Origin: an uncultured Clostridia bacterium
Lineage (GTDB): Bacteria; Bacillota; Clostridia; Oscillospirales; Oscillospiraceae
Assembly: GCA_937915065.1 (NCBI GenBank)
Contig: CALDMR010000191.1
Coordinates: forward strand, 1-6,142
Reading direction: 5' to 3'
Length of the DNA stretch: 6,142 nucleotides
Part shown: positions 1 to 5,707 of the stretch, piece after piece
How the letters are laid out: the number at the start of each line of letters is the position of its first letter
Numbering within the stretch: position 1 is the stretch's first letter
Program-made: the position numbers and the translations under genes
Notes under the pieces: model-generated
Databases searched by the model: none
Told to the model about the DNA's origin: nothing
Seen by the model: only the letters and a program-made list of their open reading frames with translations

Positions 1-60
1 GGAAAAGACACGGCTGGCTACCGTGCCTTGATCCGTAAATATATTGTAATAGGAGAATGA
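1..60 (+). CDS. Possible 3' tail of an upstream gene (partial)
   Basis: The first frame is open from the window edge to a TGA at 58-60 and encodes the tail GKDTAGYRALIRKYIVIGE. The next gene's ribosome binding site (AGGAGA, 51-56) would overlap its last codons, a tight arrangement typical of operons. Nineteen open codons are easily reached by chance, and I do not recognise the peptide. The other two forward frames stop earlier. Treat this only as a candidate gene end. Confidence 0.25.
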   Translation, partial: GKDTAGYRALIRKYIVIGE

Positions 61-63
61 ACT

Positions 64-342
64 ATGAGCAAGAACGAACTGGTAGCCAAGATCGAGGCCT
101 TGAATGAATGGGAGGCCATTATGGAAGAAGCCAAGGTAGAGGCCGAAGCTATCCGGGACAGCATCAAGGCCGAAATGATGGAGCGCGACACCGAAGAGCT
201 GGTCGCTGGAAAGTACATCGTCCGCTGGACTTCCGTTCTCTCCAACCGCTTCGACACCACCGCTTTCAAGAAGGTGTACGGCGACCTCTACAAAGCCTTC
301 ACCAAGCAGAGCCAGAGCCGCCGTTTCACCATCAGCGCATAA
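64..342 (+). CDS. Small charged mobile-element protein, unknown function
   Basis: This gene encodes 92 aa. The ATG at 64 follows an AGGAGA ribosome binding site (51-56) at good spacing. Residues 1-45 are rich in Glu, Lys and Ala and look like a helical or coiled-coil segment. The C-terminal half carries the pattern VRW, SNRFDTTAFKK, then a Ser-Arg-Arg-Phe tail near the end. I recognise this layout from uncharacterised small proteins on phages, plasmids and integrative elements of gut Firmicutes, often near recombination or SprT-like genes. There is no signal peptide, membrane segment or catalytic motif, so it is probably cytoplasmic. The tail resembles the ends of some phage recombination-accessory proteins, but I cannot assign a function. 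It lies 129 bp upstream of the SprT-like gene on the same strand and may share its transcript. The gene is confident; the role is unknown. Confidence 0.85.
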   Translation: MSKNELVAKIEALNEWEAIMEEAKVEAEAIRDSIKAEMMERDTEELVAGKYIVRWTSVLSNRFDTTAFKKVYGDLYKAFTKQSQSRRFTISA

Positions 343-353
343 AGAAAAGCCCC

Positions 354-385
354 TTGCCTGACTGCCGACCAAAGCTTACAGGCAA
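354..385 (+). other. Intergenic hairpin between the small protein and SprT-like genes
   Basis: TTGCCTG at 354-360 and CAGGCAA at 379-385 form a 7-bp stem around an 18-nt loop, 11 bp after the small gene's stop codon. No T-run follows, so it is not a classical terminator. It could be a weak RNA structure or an accident of composition. Confidence 0.35.
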
Positions 386-411
386 AGGACTCCCACCCAA
401 ACCAAAACGGA

Positions 412-439
412 GAGGGCAAGAACATTATAGCTTGCCCTC
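412..439 (+). other. Intergenic hairpin upstream of the SprT-like gene
   Basis: GAGGGCAAG (412-420) pairs perfectly with CTTGCCCTC (431-439) across a 10-nt AT-rich loop. A C-run, not a T-run, follows, and the SprT-like ribosome binding site (AGGAGAG, 457-463) begins 18 bp later. It may be an mRNA-stabilising or translation-affecting leader structure for the downstream gene; a terminator is unlikely. Confidence 0.45.
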
Positions 440-471
440 CCCCCAAAATCAAGAACAGGAGAGATAAAGAC

Positions 472-1119
472 ATGAAGGAATTGACAAGCTATAACCGTGT
501 GGCCGGGTATCTCAACAAAGTGTTCGACCTGCTGAACGCTGAATTTTTTGAAAATGCACTTTCAAGGCCCACCATCACCATCCAGTCCACGCCCCGCGCC
601 TACGGCCACTTCTCCCTACGGGAAGATACCTGGGTTTCCAAGCTGGGCGGCACCCATGAAATCAATATCGGGGCCGGGACACTGGCCCGCCCCATCGAGG
701 AAGTGGCGGCGACCCTGCTTCACGAAATGGTTCACTACTACAACTTCGAGAACGGCGTGCAGGATTGCAGCCGGGGCAACACCTACCACAACCGGAAGTT
801 CAAAGCGGCGGCGGAGGCCCACGGCCTGACCGTCACCCACAGCGACAAATACGGATGGTCACACACGGCCCCCGGCGAGGCGCTGCTGGACTTCGTATTG
901 GAGAACGGCTTGACCGACATTCTCATAAACCGCAACGAGTTTGCCGGGTTCCAGGTCACCGGCACCGGGACGCACAGCGGCACAGGAACCACCCTGCCGC
1001 CACGTCCGTCCAGCACGAGAAAGTATATCTGCCCCTGCTGCGGGAATTCCGTTCGGGCCACCAAAGCGGTGAATATCGCTTGCCTGGACTGCAACGAGCG
1101 AATGGTACTGGCCGGTTGA
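472..1119 (+). CDS. SprT-like zinc metalloprotein
   Basis: This gene encodes 215 aa, starting at an ATG behind AGGAGAG (457-463). The SprT-like domain covers roughly residues 5-150. It holds the gluzincin-type active-site motif HEMVH (84-88), in which H84 and H88 bind zinc and E85 is catalytic, and H106 in GNTYHNRKF is the likely third ligand. A Thr/Gly/Pro-rich linker (about 163-182) leads to a C-terminal zinc ribbon with C187-x2-C190 and C204-x2-C207. This matches SprT/Spartan-type proteins, some of which cut proteins crosslinked to DNA. Proteins of this subtype are common on mobile elements of gut Clostridia, where a role in element DNA maintenance is only inferred. All metal ligands are present, so it should be active. 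The protein is cytoplasmic, with no signal peptide. It is followed by a GC-rich hairpin and the recombinase gene. Confidence 0.9.
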   Translation: MKELTSYNRVAGYLNKVFDLLNAEFFENALSRPTITIQSTPRAYGHFSLREDTWVSKLGGTHEINIGAGTLARPIEEVAATLLHEMVHYYNFENGVQDCSRGNTYHNRKFKAAAEAHGLTVTHSDKYGWSHTAPGEALLDFVLENGLTDILINRNEFAGFQVTGTGTHSGTGTTLPPRPSSTRKYICPCCGNSVRATKAVNIACLDCNERMVLAG

Positions 1120-1126
1120 CAGGGAA

Positions 1127-1148
1127 GGGCGGGGAGAAATCCCCGCCC
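1127..1148 (+). terminator. GC-rich hairpin after the SprT-like gene (terminator-like)
   Basis: GGGCGGGGA (1127-1135) and TCCCCGCCC (1140-1148) form a perfect 9-bp stem closed by a GAAA tetraloop, starting 8 bp after the SprT-like stop codon. The T-run of an intrinsic terminator is missing. It may act as a weak or factor-assisted terminator, or protect the 3' end of the mRNA. Confidence 0.5.
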
Positions 1149-1153
1149 ACCAT

Positions 1154-1182
1154 AAAGTTCGTATAATCTATGTTATACGAAC
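1154..1182. promoter_or_regulatory. loxP-like inverted repeat, candidate recombinase site or operator
   Basis: Ten-base arms at 1157-1166 (GTTCGTATAA) and 1173-1182 (TTATACGAAC) are perfect inverse copies around a 6-bp centre. Read as 9-bp arms with an 8-bp spacer (ATCTATGT, 1166-1173), the layout is that of phage P1 loxP, matching it at 22 of 26 inner positions by eye. It sits 95 bp before the start of a Cre/Xer-like recombinase. The left arm contains a TATAAT (1162-1167), but no -35 box lies at the right distance. The likely roles are a binding or exchange site for that recombinase, or an operator for its gene; I cannot tell which. Confidence 0.6.
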
Positions 1183-1199
1183 ACCAAAACCCAGTAATT

Positions 1200-1214
1200 A
1201 CGGGATTTTCCCGT
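1200..1214. repeat. Short inverted repeat upstream of the recombinase gene
   Basis: ACGGGA (1200-1205) and TCCCGT (1209-1214) form a perfect 6-bp stem with a TTT loop, lying between the lox-like site and the two ACGAACTTTT repeats. It may be an accessory protein site or a leader hairpin. No T-run follows. Confidence 0.35.
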
Positions 1215-1229
1215 TACTACCCCAAATAC

Positions 1230-1261
1230 ACGAACTTTTCCACCACAAAAAACGAACTTTT
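1230..1261 (+). repeat. Pair of 10-bp direct repeats (ACGAACTTTT)
   Basis: ACGAACTTTT occurs at 1230-1239 and 1252-1261, 22 bp apart, close to two helical turns. The same word appears inverted in the left arm of the lox-like repeat (AAAGTTCGT, 1154-1162), and its ACGAAC core is in the right arm (1177-1182). Four copies of one half-site within 110 bp suggest binding sites for a single protein, most simply the recombinase encoded immediately downstream. Confidence 0.6.
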
Positions 1262-1277
1262 GACGATGGAGGCCACC

Positions 1278-1841
1278 ATGAACAAGAAAACCAAGGCGCT
1301 CACCACCGAGCAATACAGGGAGATCATACAGACTATGCGAGAGGGGTTCAGCGGTTGCCGCCCAAATGAGCGGATAGCCACCGCCCTGGTGCTGGAAGGG
1401 AATTTGGGCTTGCGCGTCAGCGACATATTGAAGCTGCGGCTCTGCGATATTGTCCGGGACGGGGACAGATACCGCTTGGAGATCACCGAGCAGAAAACCG
1501 GCAAGCGCCGGGTGTTCACCGTTCCGCTTGTTATTCAGCAATACATAGAGAATTATTGCTTGCGGAATGGCATAGACCGAAACGCCCTGATATTCCCCAT
1601 CACTGAGAGGGCCATACAAAAGCAACTCCATATCGTGTGCGACTACCTGGGCTATAAGGGGATCAGCACTCACAGCTTCCGCAAGTGGTATGCCACGGAG
1701 ATATACAAGGCCAATGGCTATGACATAGCTCTGGTGCAGCGGCTATTGCAGCACAGCTCCACCGCCGTTACACAGCGGTATATCGGTATTGAGCCACAAC
1801 GGATCGAAACAGCAATACAGAACCACGCACAGCTTATTTGA
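1278..1841 (+). CDS. Short Xer/Cre-like tyrosine recombinase
   Basis: This gene encodes 187 aa from the ATG at 1278, which follows a TGGAGG ribosome binding site (1267-1272). The frame is open back to an ATG at 1170, but that start lies inside the lox-like repeat and its translation is unlike the family. The catalytic residues of the tyrosine recombinase/integrase family are all visible: R46 in GLRVSD, K73, H132 and R135 in THSFRK, H159 in LLQHSS, and the nucleophile Y168 in TQRYIG. Only about 30 residues precede the catalytic domain, so the usual N-terminal core-binding domain is largely missing. Short proteins of this kind accompany SprT-like genes on gut Firmicutes elements. It probably carries out site-specific exchange (multimer resolution, inversion or element circularisation), with the neighbouring lox-like site as the obvious target. 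Its dependence on a partner recombinase is unknown. Confidence 0.88.
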   Translation: MNKKTKALTTEQYREIIQTMREGFSGCRPNERIATALVLEGNLGLRVSDILKLRLCDIVRDGDRYRLEITEQKTGKRRVFTVPLVIQQYIENYCLRNGIDRNALIFPITERAIQKQLHIVCDYLGYKGISTHSFRKWYATEIYKANGYDIALVQRLLQHSSTAVTQRYIGIEPQRIETAIQNHAQLI

Positions 1842-1846
1842 CAGCC

Positions 1847-1880
1847 TGGGGCCGCTCGACACGAGCGGCCCCAATACTCT
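1847..1880 (+). terminator. Strong terminator after the recombinase gene
   Basis: TGGGGCCGCTCG (1847-1858) and CGAGCGGCCCCA (1862-1873) form a perfect 12-bp stem with an ACA loop, 5 bp after the stop codon. A broken T-rich stretch (ATACTCTTT) follows. It should separate the backbone genes from the WYL gene. Confidence 0.75.
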
Positions 1881-1906
1881 TTGCTGCTGCCTTTTTCCTG
1901 ATTTTG

Positions 1907-1915
1907 TGATACACT
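1907..1915 (+). promoter_or_regulatory. Possible extended -10 promoter for the WYL gene
   Basis: TGATACACT matches the extended -10 pattern (TG, one base, then a TATAAT-like hexamer TACACT) and lies 32 bp before the WYL start codon, just after the upstream terminator. No good -35 box is seen. A promoter is needed here because the preceding hairpin should block read-through. The exact position is tentative. Confidence 0.3.
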
Positions 1916-1947
1916 GGACATAAGAACGGGAAAGCGAGGCGGCGCAC

Positions 1948-2985
1948 ATGGCAAAGTCAGAAAACCAAAAGGTGAAAACGCTCTATGTTGCCAAATACTT
2001 TTTGGAGAACTCCGACGAGAACCACGCTGTTACCGCCGGGGATGTGGTGGACTATCTGAAAAACGAGTGCGGCATTGAAGCGGAGCGCCGCGCCATCTAT
2101 CGGGATATTGCCGCCCTGCGGGATGTGTTTGGGATGGATATAGAAGGCGGACAGGGCGGGAAATACCGGCTGCTGTCCCGTCAATTTGAGTTCGACGATT
2201 TGCGGCTGCTGGCCGAGTGCGTCCATGCGGCAAAGTTCATATCCGCCCGGCAAGCGAAAGATTTGGTGGACACGCTGGGCGAGTTTTGCAGCACCTATCA
2301 GGCCGAGCAGCTTCAACGGGAAGTGTTCTTATGTGACCGGGTGAAAACAACCCAAAAGGGAACTATGGCGATCATCTCAAAAATCAATCAGGCCATGGCT
2401 ACCAGGCAAGACGGCAAGCCCCACACCCCGCAGAAAATCAGCTTCAAATATTTGAAATATACACTTCAAGACGGAATAACACAGGTGGAGCGCCGCAAAG
2501 GGGCTATTTACAAAGTAAGCCCCTACAAGTTGCTAATAAACGATGGGAATTATTATCTGCTGGGTTATGGGCCTGCTGGTAATAGAAAGGCACCACAAAT
2601 CGCTACATATCGTGTTGATCGAATGAAGGAAGTAAAACTTCTTAATGAATCGCGAGAGGGAGCAAAAGAGTTTTCCAAAATCGACATCGAAAGTTATACC
2701 CGCCGCGTGTTCTCTATGTTTGGCGGCGAGCGGAAGCGTGTCAGTATCCGTTTTCGCAACTACTTGCTCGATACGGCCATTGAGCGATTTGGGACAGGCA
2801 AAGATGTGTTTTATAGACCCGATGGCAACGAGCATTTTGTTGTGACCGCCGATGTGGAAATTAGTGACCAGTTTTTTGCATGGGTGTGTGGATTTGGGAA
2901 GCGAGCAAAAATTATTGCTCCAAACGAAACAATTAGCATGATAAAAGATTTTGTCTGTAATATTAAATCCCTTTATGATAACTAA
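1948..2985 (+). CDS. WYL-domain transcriptional regulator
   Basis: This gene encodes 345 aa. The ATG at 1948 follows GAGGCGG (1936-1942), a moderate ribosome binding site. Residues about 8-75 form a winged helix-turn-helix of the HTH_11/DeoR type, with recognition-helix sequence ERRAIYRDIAALRD (46-59). A helical linker (about 82-155) leads to a WYL domain (about 162-230). There the signature Trp is replaced by Tyr (NYYLLGY, 201-207) and is followed by YRVDRM (221-226). A C-terminal extension domain fills the rest. WYL domains are thought to bind nucleic-acid or nucleotide ligands, and relatives such as BrxR and CapW regulate phage-defence operons. The next gene starts 16 bp after the stop codon, so this protein most likely controls it and itself. 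Base composition changes from GC-rich in the 5' half to AT-rich near the 3' end. Confidence 0.9.
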   Translation: MAKSENQKVKTLYVAKYFLENSDENHAVTAGDVVDYLKNECGIEAERRAIYRDIAALRDVFGMDIEGGQGGKYRLLSRQFEFDDLRLLAECVHAAKFISARQAKDLVDTLGEFCSTYQAEQLQREVFLCDRVKTTQKGTMAIISKINQAMATRQDGKPHTPQKISFKYLKYTLQDGITQVERRKGAIYKVSPYKLLINDGNYYLLGYGPAGNRKAPQIATYRVDRMKEVKLLNESREGAKEFSKIDIESYTRRVFSMFGGERKRVSIRFRNYLLDTAIERFGTGKDVFYRPDGNEHFVVTADVEISDQFFAWVCGFGKRAKIIAPNETISMIKDFVCNIKSLYDN

Positions 2986-3001
2986 GGAAGGATTTTACTT
3001 A

Positions 3002-4102
3002 ATGTATGAGGAAAATATTGAAATGCTTCGGTTAGGGTTTGATGACGAATATGACCGGCAGCGATACTTGGATAATAAAATTTCTGTAAATAAAAAAATG
3101 AGCCGAATATATGCTAAGGCACGCCAACGGGCAAAGCATCAAACATGTTACATTTGTAAGAAAGAGTGTAGTAGCTTTTGTAATTCACACTCTGTTCCCA
3201 AATTTTGTTTAAAGAGAGTTGCAACAGAAGGAAAAGTATATATGTCTGGGATTCAAGCCGAATTTCCTGTTTTGGGCGAAGATAATGGCGTAAATGATGC
3301 AGGAACATTCCACTTAATATGTAGAGAATGCGACGGAACACTTTTTCAAGATTACGAAAATCCAGGAGCCTACGCTAAAATTCCGACAGGTAAAATGCTG
3401 GCCCAGATAGTGATGAAAAATTATTTGTTAATGATAAGCAAACGATTTGAAGAGCGCGCTCTTTATTCAATTATGGCGGAGCAGTTTCATGCATACGATT
3501 ATGCAATGCACCACATTGAGATTATCGATTTGGATTTAGTCGAATATGAGTCAGAATTCAAGCGGGCAAAAATTGCAGGAGCAGGTAATCACGATGATTG
3601 GTATTATTTATGCTATTATCAACAGCTTGATTATGTGGTTCCATTTGCATTTCAGGGCCCAATAGTAATGGTGAGTGACTTTGAAGATAACGTAATTAAC
3701 GATATCTATAATATGTCTCCTGATTACCATACGAAAGACATTCATATAGCGGTATTTCCACTTGAAAAAACGAGTATAGTAATGATGATTGTTGATAGTA
3801 GGGAGAAGCGGTACCGAAAATTTTACAAGCAACTTAAAAAATTACCTCTACAAGAACAGTTGTCTGCGATAAATTACATCATTTTTAGTTATTCGGAAAA
3901 TGTGTTTATTTCAAAAAATATTGGTGATAAAGTATTAAAAAATAAATACTTTTTGGAGGCTTGCCAAAAATGTAATGTCGCAGTATCGGATCATCCCTTC
4001 GGAGACGCACTCTCAGCCGCAATCCGTGAATTCAGCCTTTCCAAGAGAAAAGATGTACCTAACCTTTTGAGTGCCCAATATGCTTTGATAGAGGAAATAT
4101 AG
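3002..4102 (+). CDS. Uncharacterised protein with HNH-like zinc motif (cargo)
   Basis: This gene encodes 366 aa. I chose the ATG at 3002 because AAGGAAGG (2984-2991) stands 10 bp before it; an earlier in-frame start at 2951 would overlap the WYL gene and lacks such a site. I do not recognise the family by name. Residues 49-52 (CYIC) and 107-110 (CREC) form a two-knuckle metal site. Between them is NSHSVPKF (61-68), resembling the His-containing signature of HNH/ββα-metal nucleases (CxxC, [DES]HxxP, CxxC), with H63 as candidate general base. C56 and C60 are additional cysteines. The remainder (about 130-366) is an alpha/beta-looking region without a motif I know. There is no signal peptide or clear membrane segment. 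The gene is strikingly AT-rich compared with the flanking genes, a sign of separate acquisition. Translation is probably coupled to the WYL regulator. A nuclease or defence effector is plausible but unproven; it could equally be a structural zinc protein. Confidence 0.8.
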   Translation: MYEENIEMLRLGFDDEYDRQRYLDNKISVNKKMSRIYAKARQRAKHQTCYICKKECSSFCNSHSVPKFCLKRVATEGKVYMSGIQAEFPVLGEDNGVNDAGTFHLICRECDGTLFQDYENPGAYAKIPTGKMLAQIVMKNYLLMISKRFEERALYSIMAEQFHAYDYAMHHIEIIDLDLVEYESEFKRAKIAGAGNHDDWYYLCYYQQLDYVVPFAFQGPIVMVSDFEDNVINDIYNMSPDYHTKDIHIAVFPLEKTSIVMMIVDSREKRYRKFYKQLKKLPLQEQLSAINYIIFSYSENVFISKNIGDKVLKNKYFLEACQKCNVAVSDHPFGDALSAAIREFSLSKRKDVPNLLSAQYALIEEI

Positions 4103-4120
4103 GATATAATCTGAAAAAGT

Positions 4121-4164
4121 AAAAGAATCAGCCATAGACTTGTTCTTTCTGGCTGATTCTTTTT
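4121..4164. terminator. Bidirectional terminator between convergent genes
   Basis: AAAAGAATCAGCCA (4121-4134) and TGGCTGATTCTTTT (4150-4163) make a perfect 14-bp stem with a 15-nt loop. T-runs lie at the right end on the plus strand and A-runs at the left, so it can end both the cargo transcript and the convergent integrase transcript. Confidence 0.9.
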
Positions 4165-4176
4165 AAAAGTTGTTAA

Positions 4177-5355
4177 TTATAGTCGATTTAGATTATCTCG
4201 TAGAATATCAATACCTATTCTGGAAAGAGCAATATAATATCGCTGCGTCACCTGGATATTTCCATGGCCCATCTGATTACAAAGAAGATGGGTGGGGGTA
4301 TTCATTTCCGCCATCATAGTTCCATAAGTATGCCGCAAGTAGTGATATTTGAACATGATGTGATATTTACTTTTGAGTTCCCGTGAAGGGTATTTCATGG
4401 AGTTCACCGTCTGGATTTTTCCGTTGGGCAGACAGTTCACAAGCTCCGTGGAAGAGATCTTCTTGCCGCCCAAGTCCTCTATGATGCGCTGATTCTGTTC
4501 CCGCCGCGCCGTCAGTTCTTGAAAATACACTTTCAATTTATCGCACATGTAAATGGTGCGTTTGGCGTTGCGGGTTTTCAGCGACACCAACTTGATAAGA
4601 CTGTTCTGGTATTGCATTTGCCGATCAATCAAGATCGTTCCGTTGACTACATCGACATTTGACCATTTTAGGCCGTAGCACTCGTTGATACGCAGCCCGC
4701 AATACCGCCCCAGCAAGTACGCCGTTTCCGCATTGGTTCCGTGGAAGTAATCATCCAACACGGCAAGCTCTTCCTTGCTGAACGCCACAATATCCAGATC
4801 ATCGTCCGTTTTCAGTTTGGGCATGTGGATTTTGGTATCCTTGTTGATACAGAGCTTGTTGTAGGAATCTACATCCAGGTAGTTCCGGGAATACGCCTGA
4901 CCAAAGAGCAAATAGAACTGCTTTAGAAAGCTCTCCACGTAGCGATAGGAGAGGCCCCGCCCGCAATACAGCTCCGTCAGATAGTCCACCACCTCCGCCG
5001 CGCTGACTTCATCCACGAAGTGGCTGCCGAACCGAGCGGAAAGGTGGTTCTTCCACAAGCTGTCCTGCTTGCGGATGGTGTTGTAGGCTCGATCACTACG
5101 GCCAGTGGCACAATATTCCTGATAGACCTCCTGAATGGTTTTCCGTACCGTGGGTTTGGGCTTGCGGGAGTTCTGTTCCCGGTCAATGGCAGCTTGCCGC
5201 GCCTTCATTGCTTCCCGTTTTGTTTTGAAGGGCGTACCAAATTCATCTTTGGTTTTCCTGGCCTCCTTGCGGACGCCGTTTACCATCACAACATAACGAT
5301 AGCCCCAATTCCCATTTTTCAATTTGTAGACCCCTGCGTCATTCTGCTTTGCCAT
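4177..5355 (-). CDS. int: Phage/ICE-type tyrosine integrase
   Basis: This gene encodes 392 aa. I chose the ATG at 5355 because AGGAGGA (complement of 5362-5368) precedes it at 6 bp; the open frame continues upstream to 5577, but that part translates junction DNA. Residues 8-60 look like an AP2-type arm-binding domain (GVYKLKNGNWGYR, then VNGVRKE). Residues about 72-165 form the SAM-like core-binding domain. The catalytic domain follows, with R222 (CGLRINE), K260 (VSLKTRN), H338 and R341 (HYLRHTYGT), H364 (MGHGN) and nucleophile Y373 or Y374 (TQRYYIAL). Length and domain order match Tn916/phage-type integrases of Firmicutes, which integrate and, with an excisionase, excise the element. The gene lies next to the apparent insertion junction in the rubrerythrin gene, as expected for an integrase beside its attachment site. 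No excisionase gene is seen in the window. Confidence 0.93.
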   Translation of the reverse strand: MAKQNDAGVYKLKNGNWGYRYVVMVNGVRKEARKTKDEFGTPFKTKREAMKARQAAIDREQNSRKPKPTVRKTIQEVYQEYCATGRSDRAYNTIRKQDSLWKNHLSARFGSHFVDEVSAAEVVDYLTELYCGRGLSYRYVESFLKQFYLLFGQAYSRNYLDVDSYNKLCINKDTKIHMPKLKTDDDLDIVAFSKEELAVLDDYFHGTNAETAYLLGRYCGLRINECYGLKWSNVDVVNGTILIDRQMQYQNSLIKLVSLKTRNAKRTIYMCDKLKVYFQELTARREQNQRIIEDLGGKKISSTELVNCLPNGKIQTVNSMKYPSRELKSKYHIMFKYHYLRHTYGTMMAEMNTPTHLLCNQMGHGNIQVTQRYYIALSRIGIDILRDNLNRL

Positions 5356-5371
5356 GTCAAATCCTCCTGTG

Positions 5372-5432
5372 TTGTGGATTTTTGTGGCAATAAACGGAAT
5401 CATCACAAATGAAAAATATCCAATTGTGGCAA
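5372..5432. repeat. TTGTGGCAA repeats upstream of the integrase, candidate arm sites
   Basis: TTGTGGCAA occurs at 5382-5390 and 5424-5432, 42 bp apart (about four helical turns), with a partial TTGTGG at 5372-5377. They lie between the integrase start and the insertion junction, where arm-type binding sites of a Tn916-like integrase would be expected. The repeats are short, so the assignment is tentative. Confidence 0.4.
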
Positions 5433-5491
5433 GAGGGGAAATGACCAAAAACACCGAGGGAAGCCCAATTCGTGCTGTTGCACGCTGTCCG

Positions 5492-5540
5492 GCGCCGAAC
5501 GGCGCAGCCGTTTGGCTACCTGGAGATGCGTGTTGACGCT
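5492..5540. other. Element / rubrerythrin junction, putative attachment site
   Basis: Rubrerythrin-like coding sequence begins at 5520 and the sequence left of it no longer resembles rubrerythrin, which places the element end near here. The stretch contains GCGCCG (5492-5497) with CGGCGC (5500-5505), AGCC/GGCT arms (5506-5517), and GCGT/ACGC arms (5528-5539) around a 4-bp centre. Any of these could be integrase core sites. The exact crossover cannot be fixed without the other end of the element or an empty target. Confidence 0.45.
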
Positions 5541-5693
5541 GAGAATGGTGCAACTGCTGGTAAGTTCGATCTGGCAAAGCGCGCTAAGGCTCTGAATCTG
5601 GACGCCATCCACGACACCGTGCACGAGATGGCCCGCGACGAGGCCCGCCACGGCAAGGCTTTCGAGGGCCTGCTGAAGCGCTACTTCGGCTAA
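5520..5693 (+). pseudogene. Rubrerythrin, C-terminal fragment cut by the element
   Basis: This is a 57-codon fragment ending at TAA (5691-5693). It reads as the end of a clostridial rubrerythrin (reverse-type or NADH-peroxidase-like): LEMRVDAENGATAGK, then a helix ending in HEMARDEARHGKAFEGLLKRYF. Two of the diiron-ligand segments are visible, the Glu in AENGA and the ExxH in EARH. Full-length family members are about 180-190 aa and reduce peroxide in the cytoplasm of anaerobes. The ferritin-like N-terminal helices and the rubredoxin iron site are missing. The open frame runs back to a GTG at 5472, but those 16 codons (ending TAQPFGY) do not resemble rubrerythrin and have no convincing ribosome binding site. 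The 5' part is expected at the far end of the element, outside the window, unless the element brings a replacement 3' end. A strong terminator follows. Confidence 0.8.
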
Positions 5694-5694
5694 T
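5643..5694 (+). repeat. 52-bp direct repeat, copy 1 (rubrerythrin 3' end)
   Basis: This stretch, covering the last 16 rubrerythrin codons, the stop codon and one further base, recurs without a mismatch at 5862-5913. It is the copy inside the longer rubrerythrin fragment and is followed by that gene's strong terminator. Confidence 0.95.
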
Positions 5695-5707
5695 CTGTCA
5701 AGTATGG

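Noticed and set aside
616..1153. Overlapping reverse and shifted open frames within the SprT-like gene
   Set aside because: They are GC-rich coding shadows without ribosome binding sites or recognisable motifs.
1116..1167. TTGACA (1116-1121) with TATAAT (1162-1167) as a promoter
   Set aside because: The spacing is 40 bp instead of about 17, and TTGACA overlaps the SprT-like stop codon. The TATAAT is better explained as part of the inverted repeat.
1230..1261. CRISPR-like direct repeats
   Set aside because: There are only two 10-bp copies with a 12-bp gap, no array and no cas genes. They are better explained as protein binding sites.
1170..1277. Longer start (ATG at 1170) for the short recombinase
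   Set aside because: This start lies inside the lox-like inverted repeat. The extra 36 residues do not resemble the family, and the ATG at 1278 has a proper TGGAGG ribosome binding site.
2951..3001. Earlier start at 2951 for the cargo gene
   Set aside because: It would overlap the WYL gene and lacks a ribosome binding site. AAGGAAGG correctly precedes 3002.
5356..5577. N-terminal extension of the integrase back to 5577
   Set aside because: The strong AGGAGGA site places the start at 5355. The extension translates the antisense of rubrerythrin and junction DNA.
5560..5700. tRNA gene as integration target
   Set aside because: No tRNA-like cloverleaf is present at the junction, and the target sequence is clearly rubrerythrin coding DNA.
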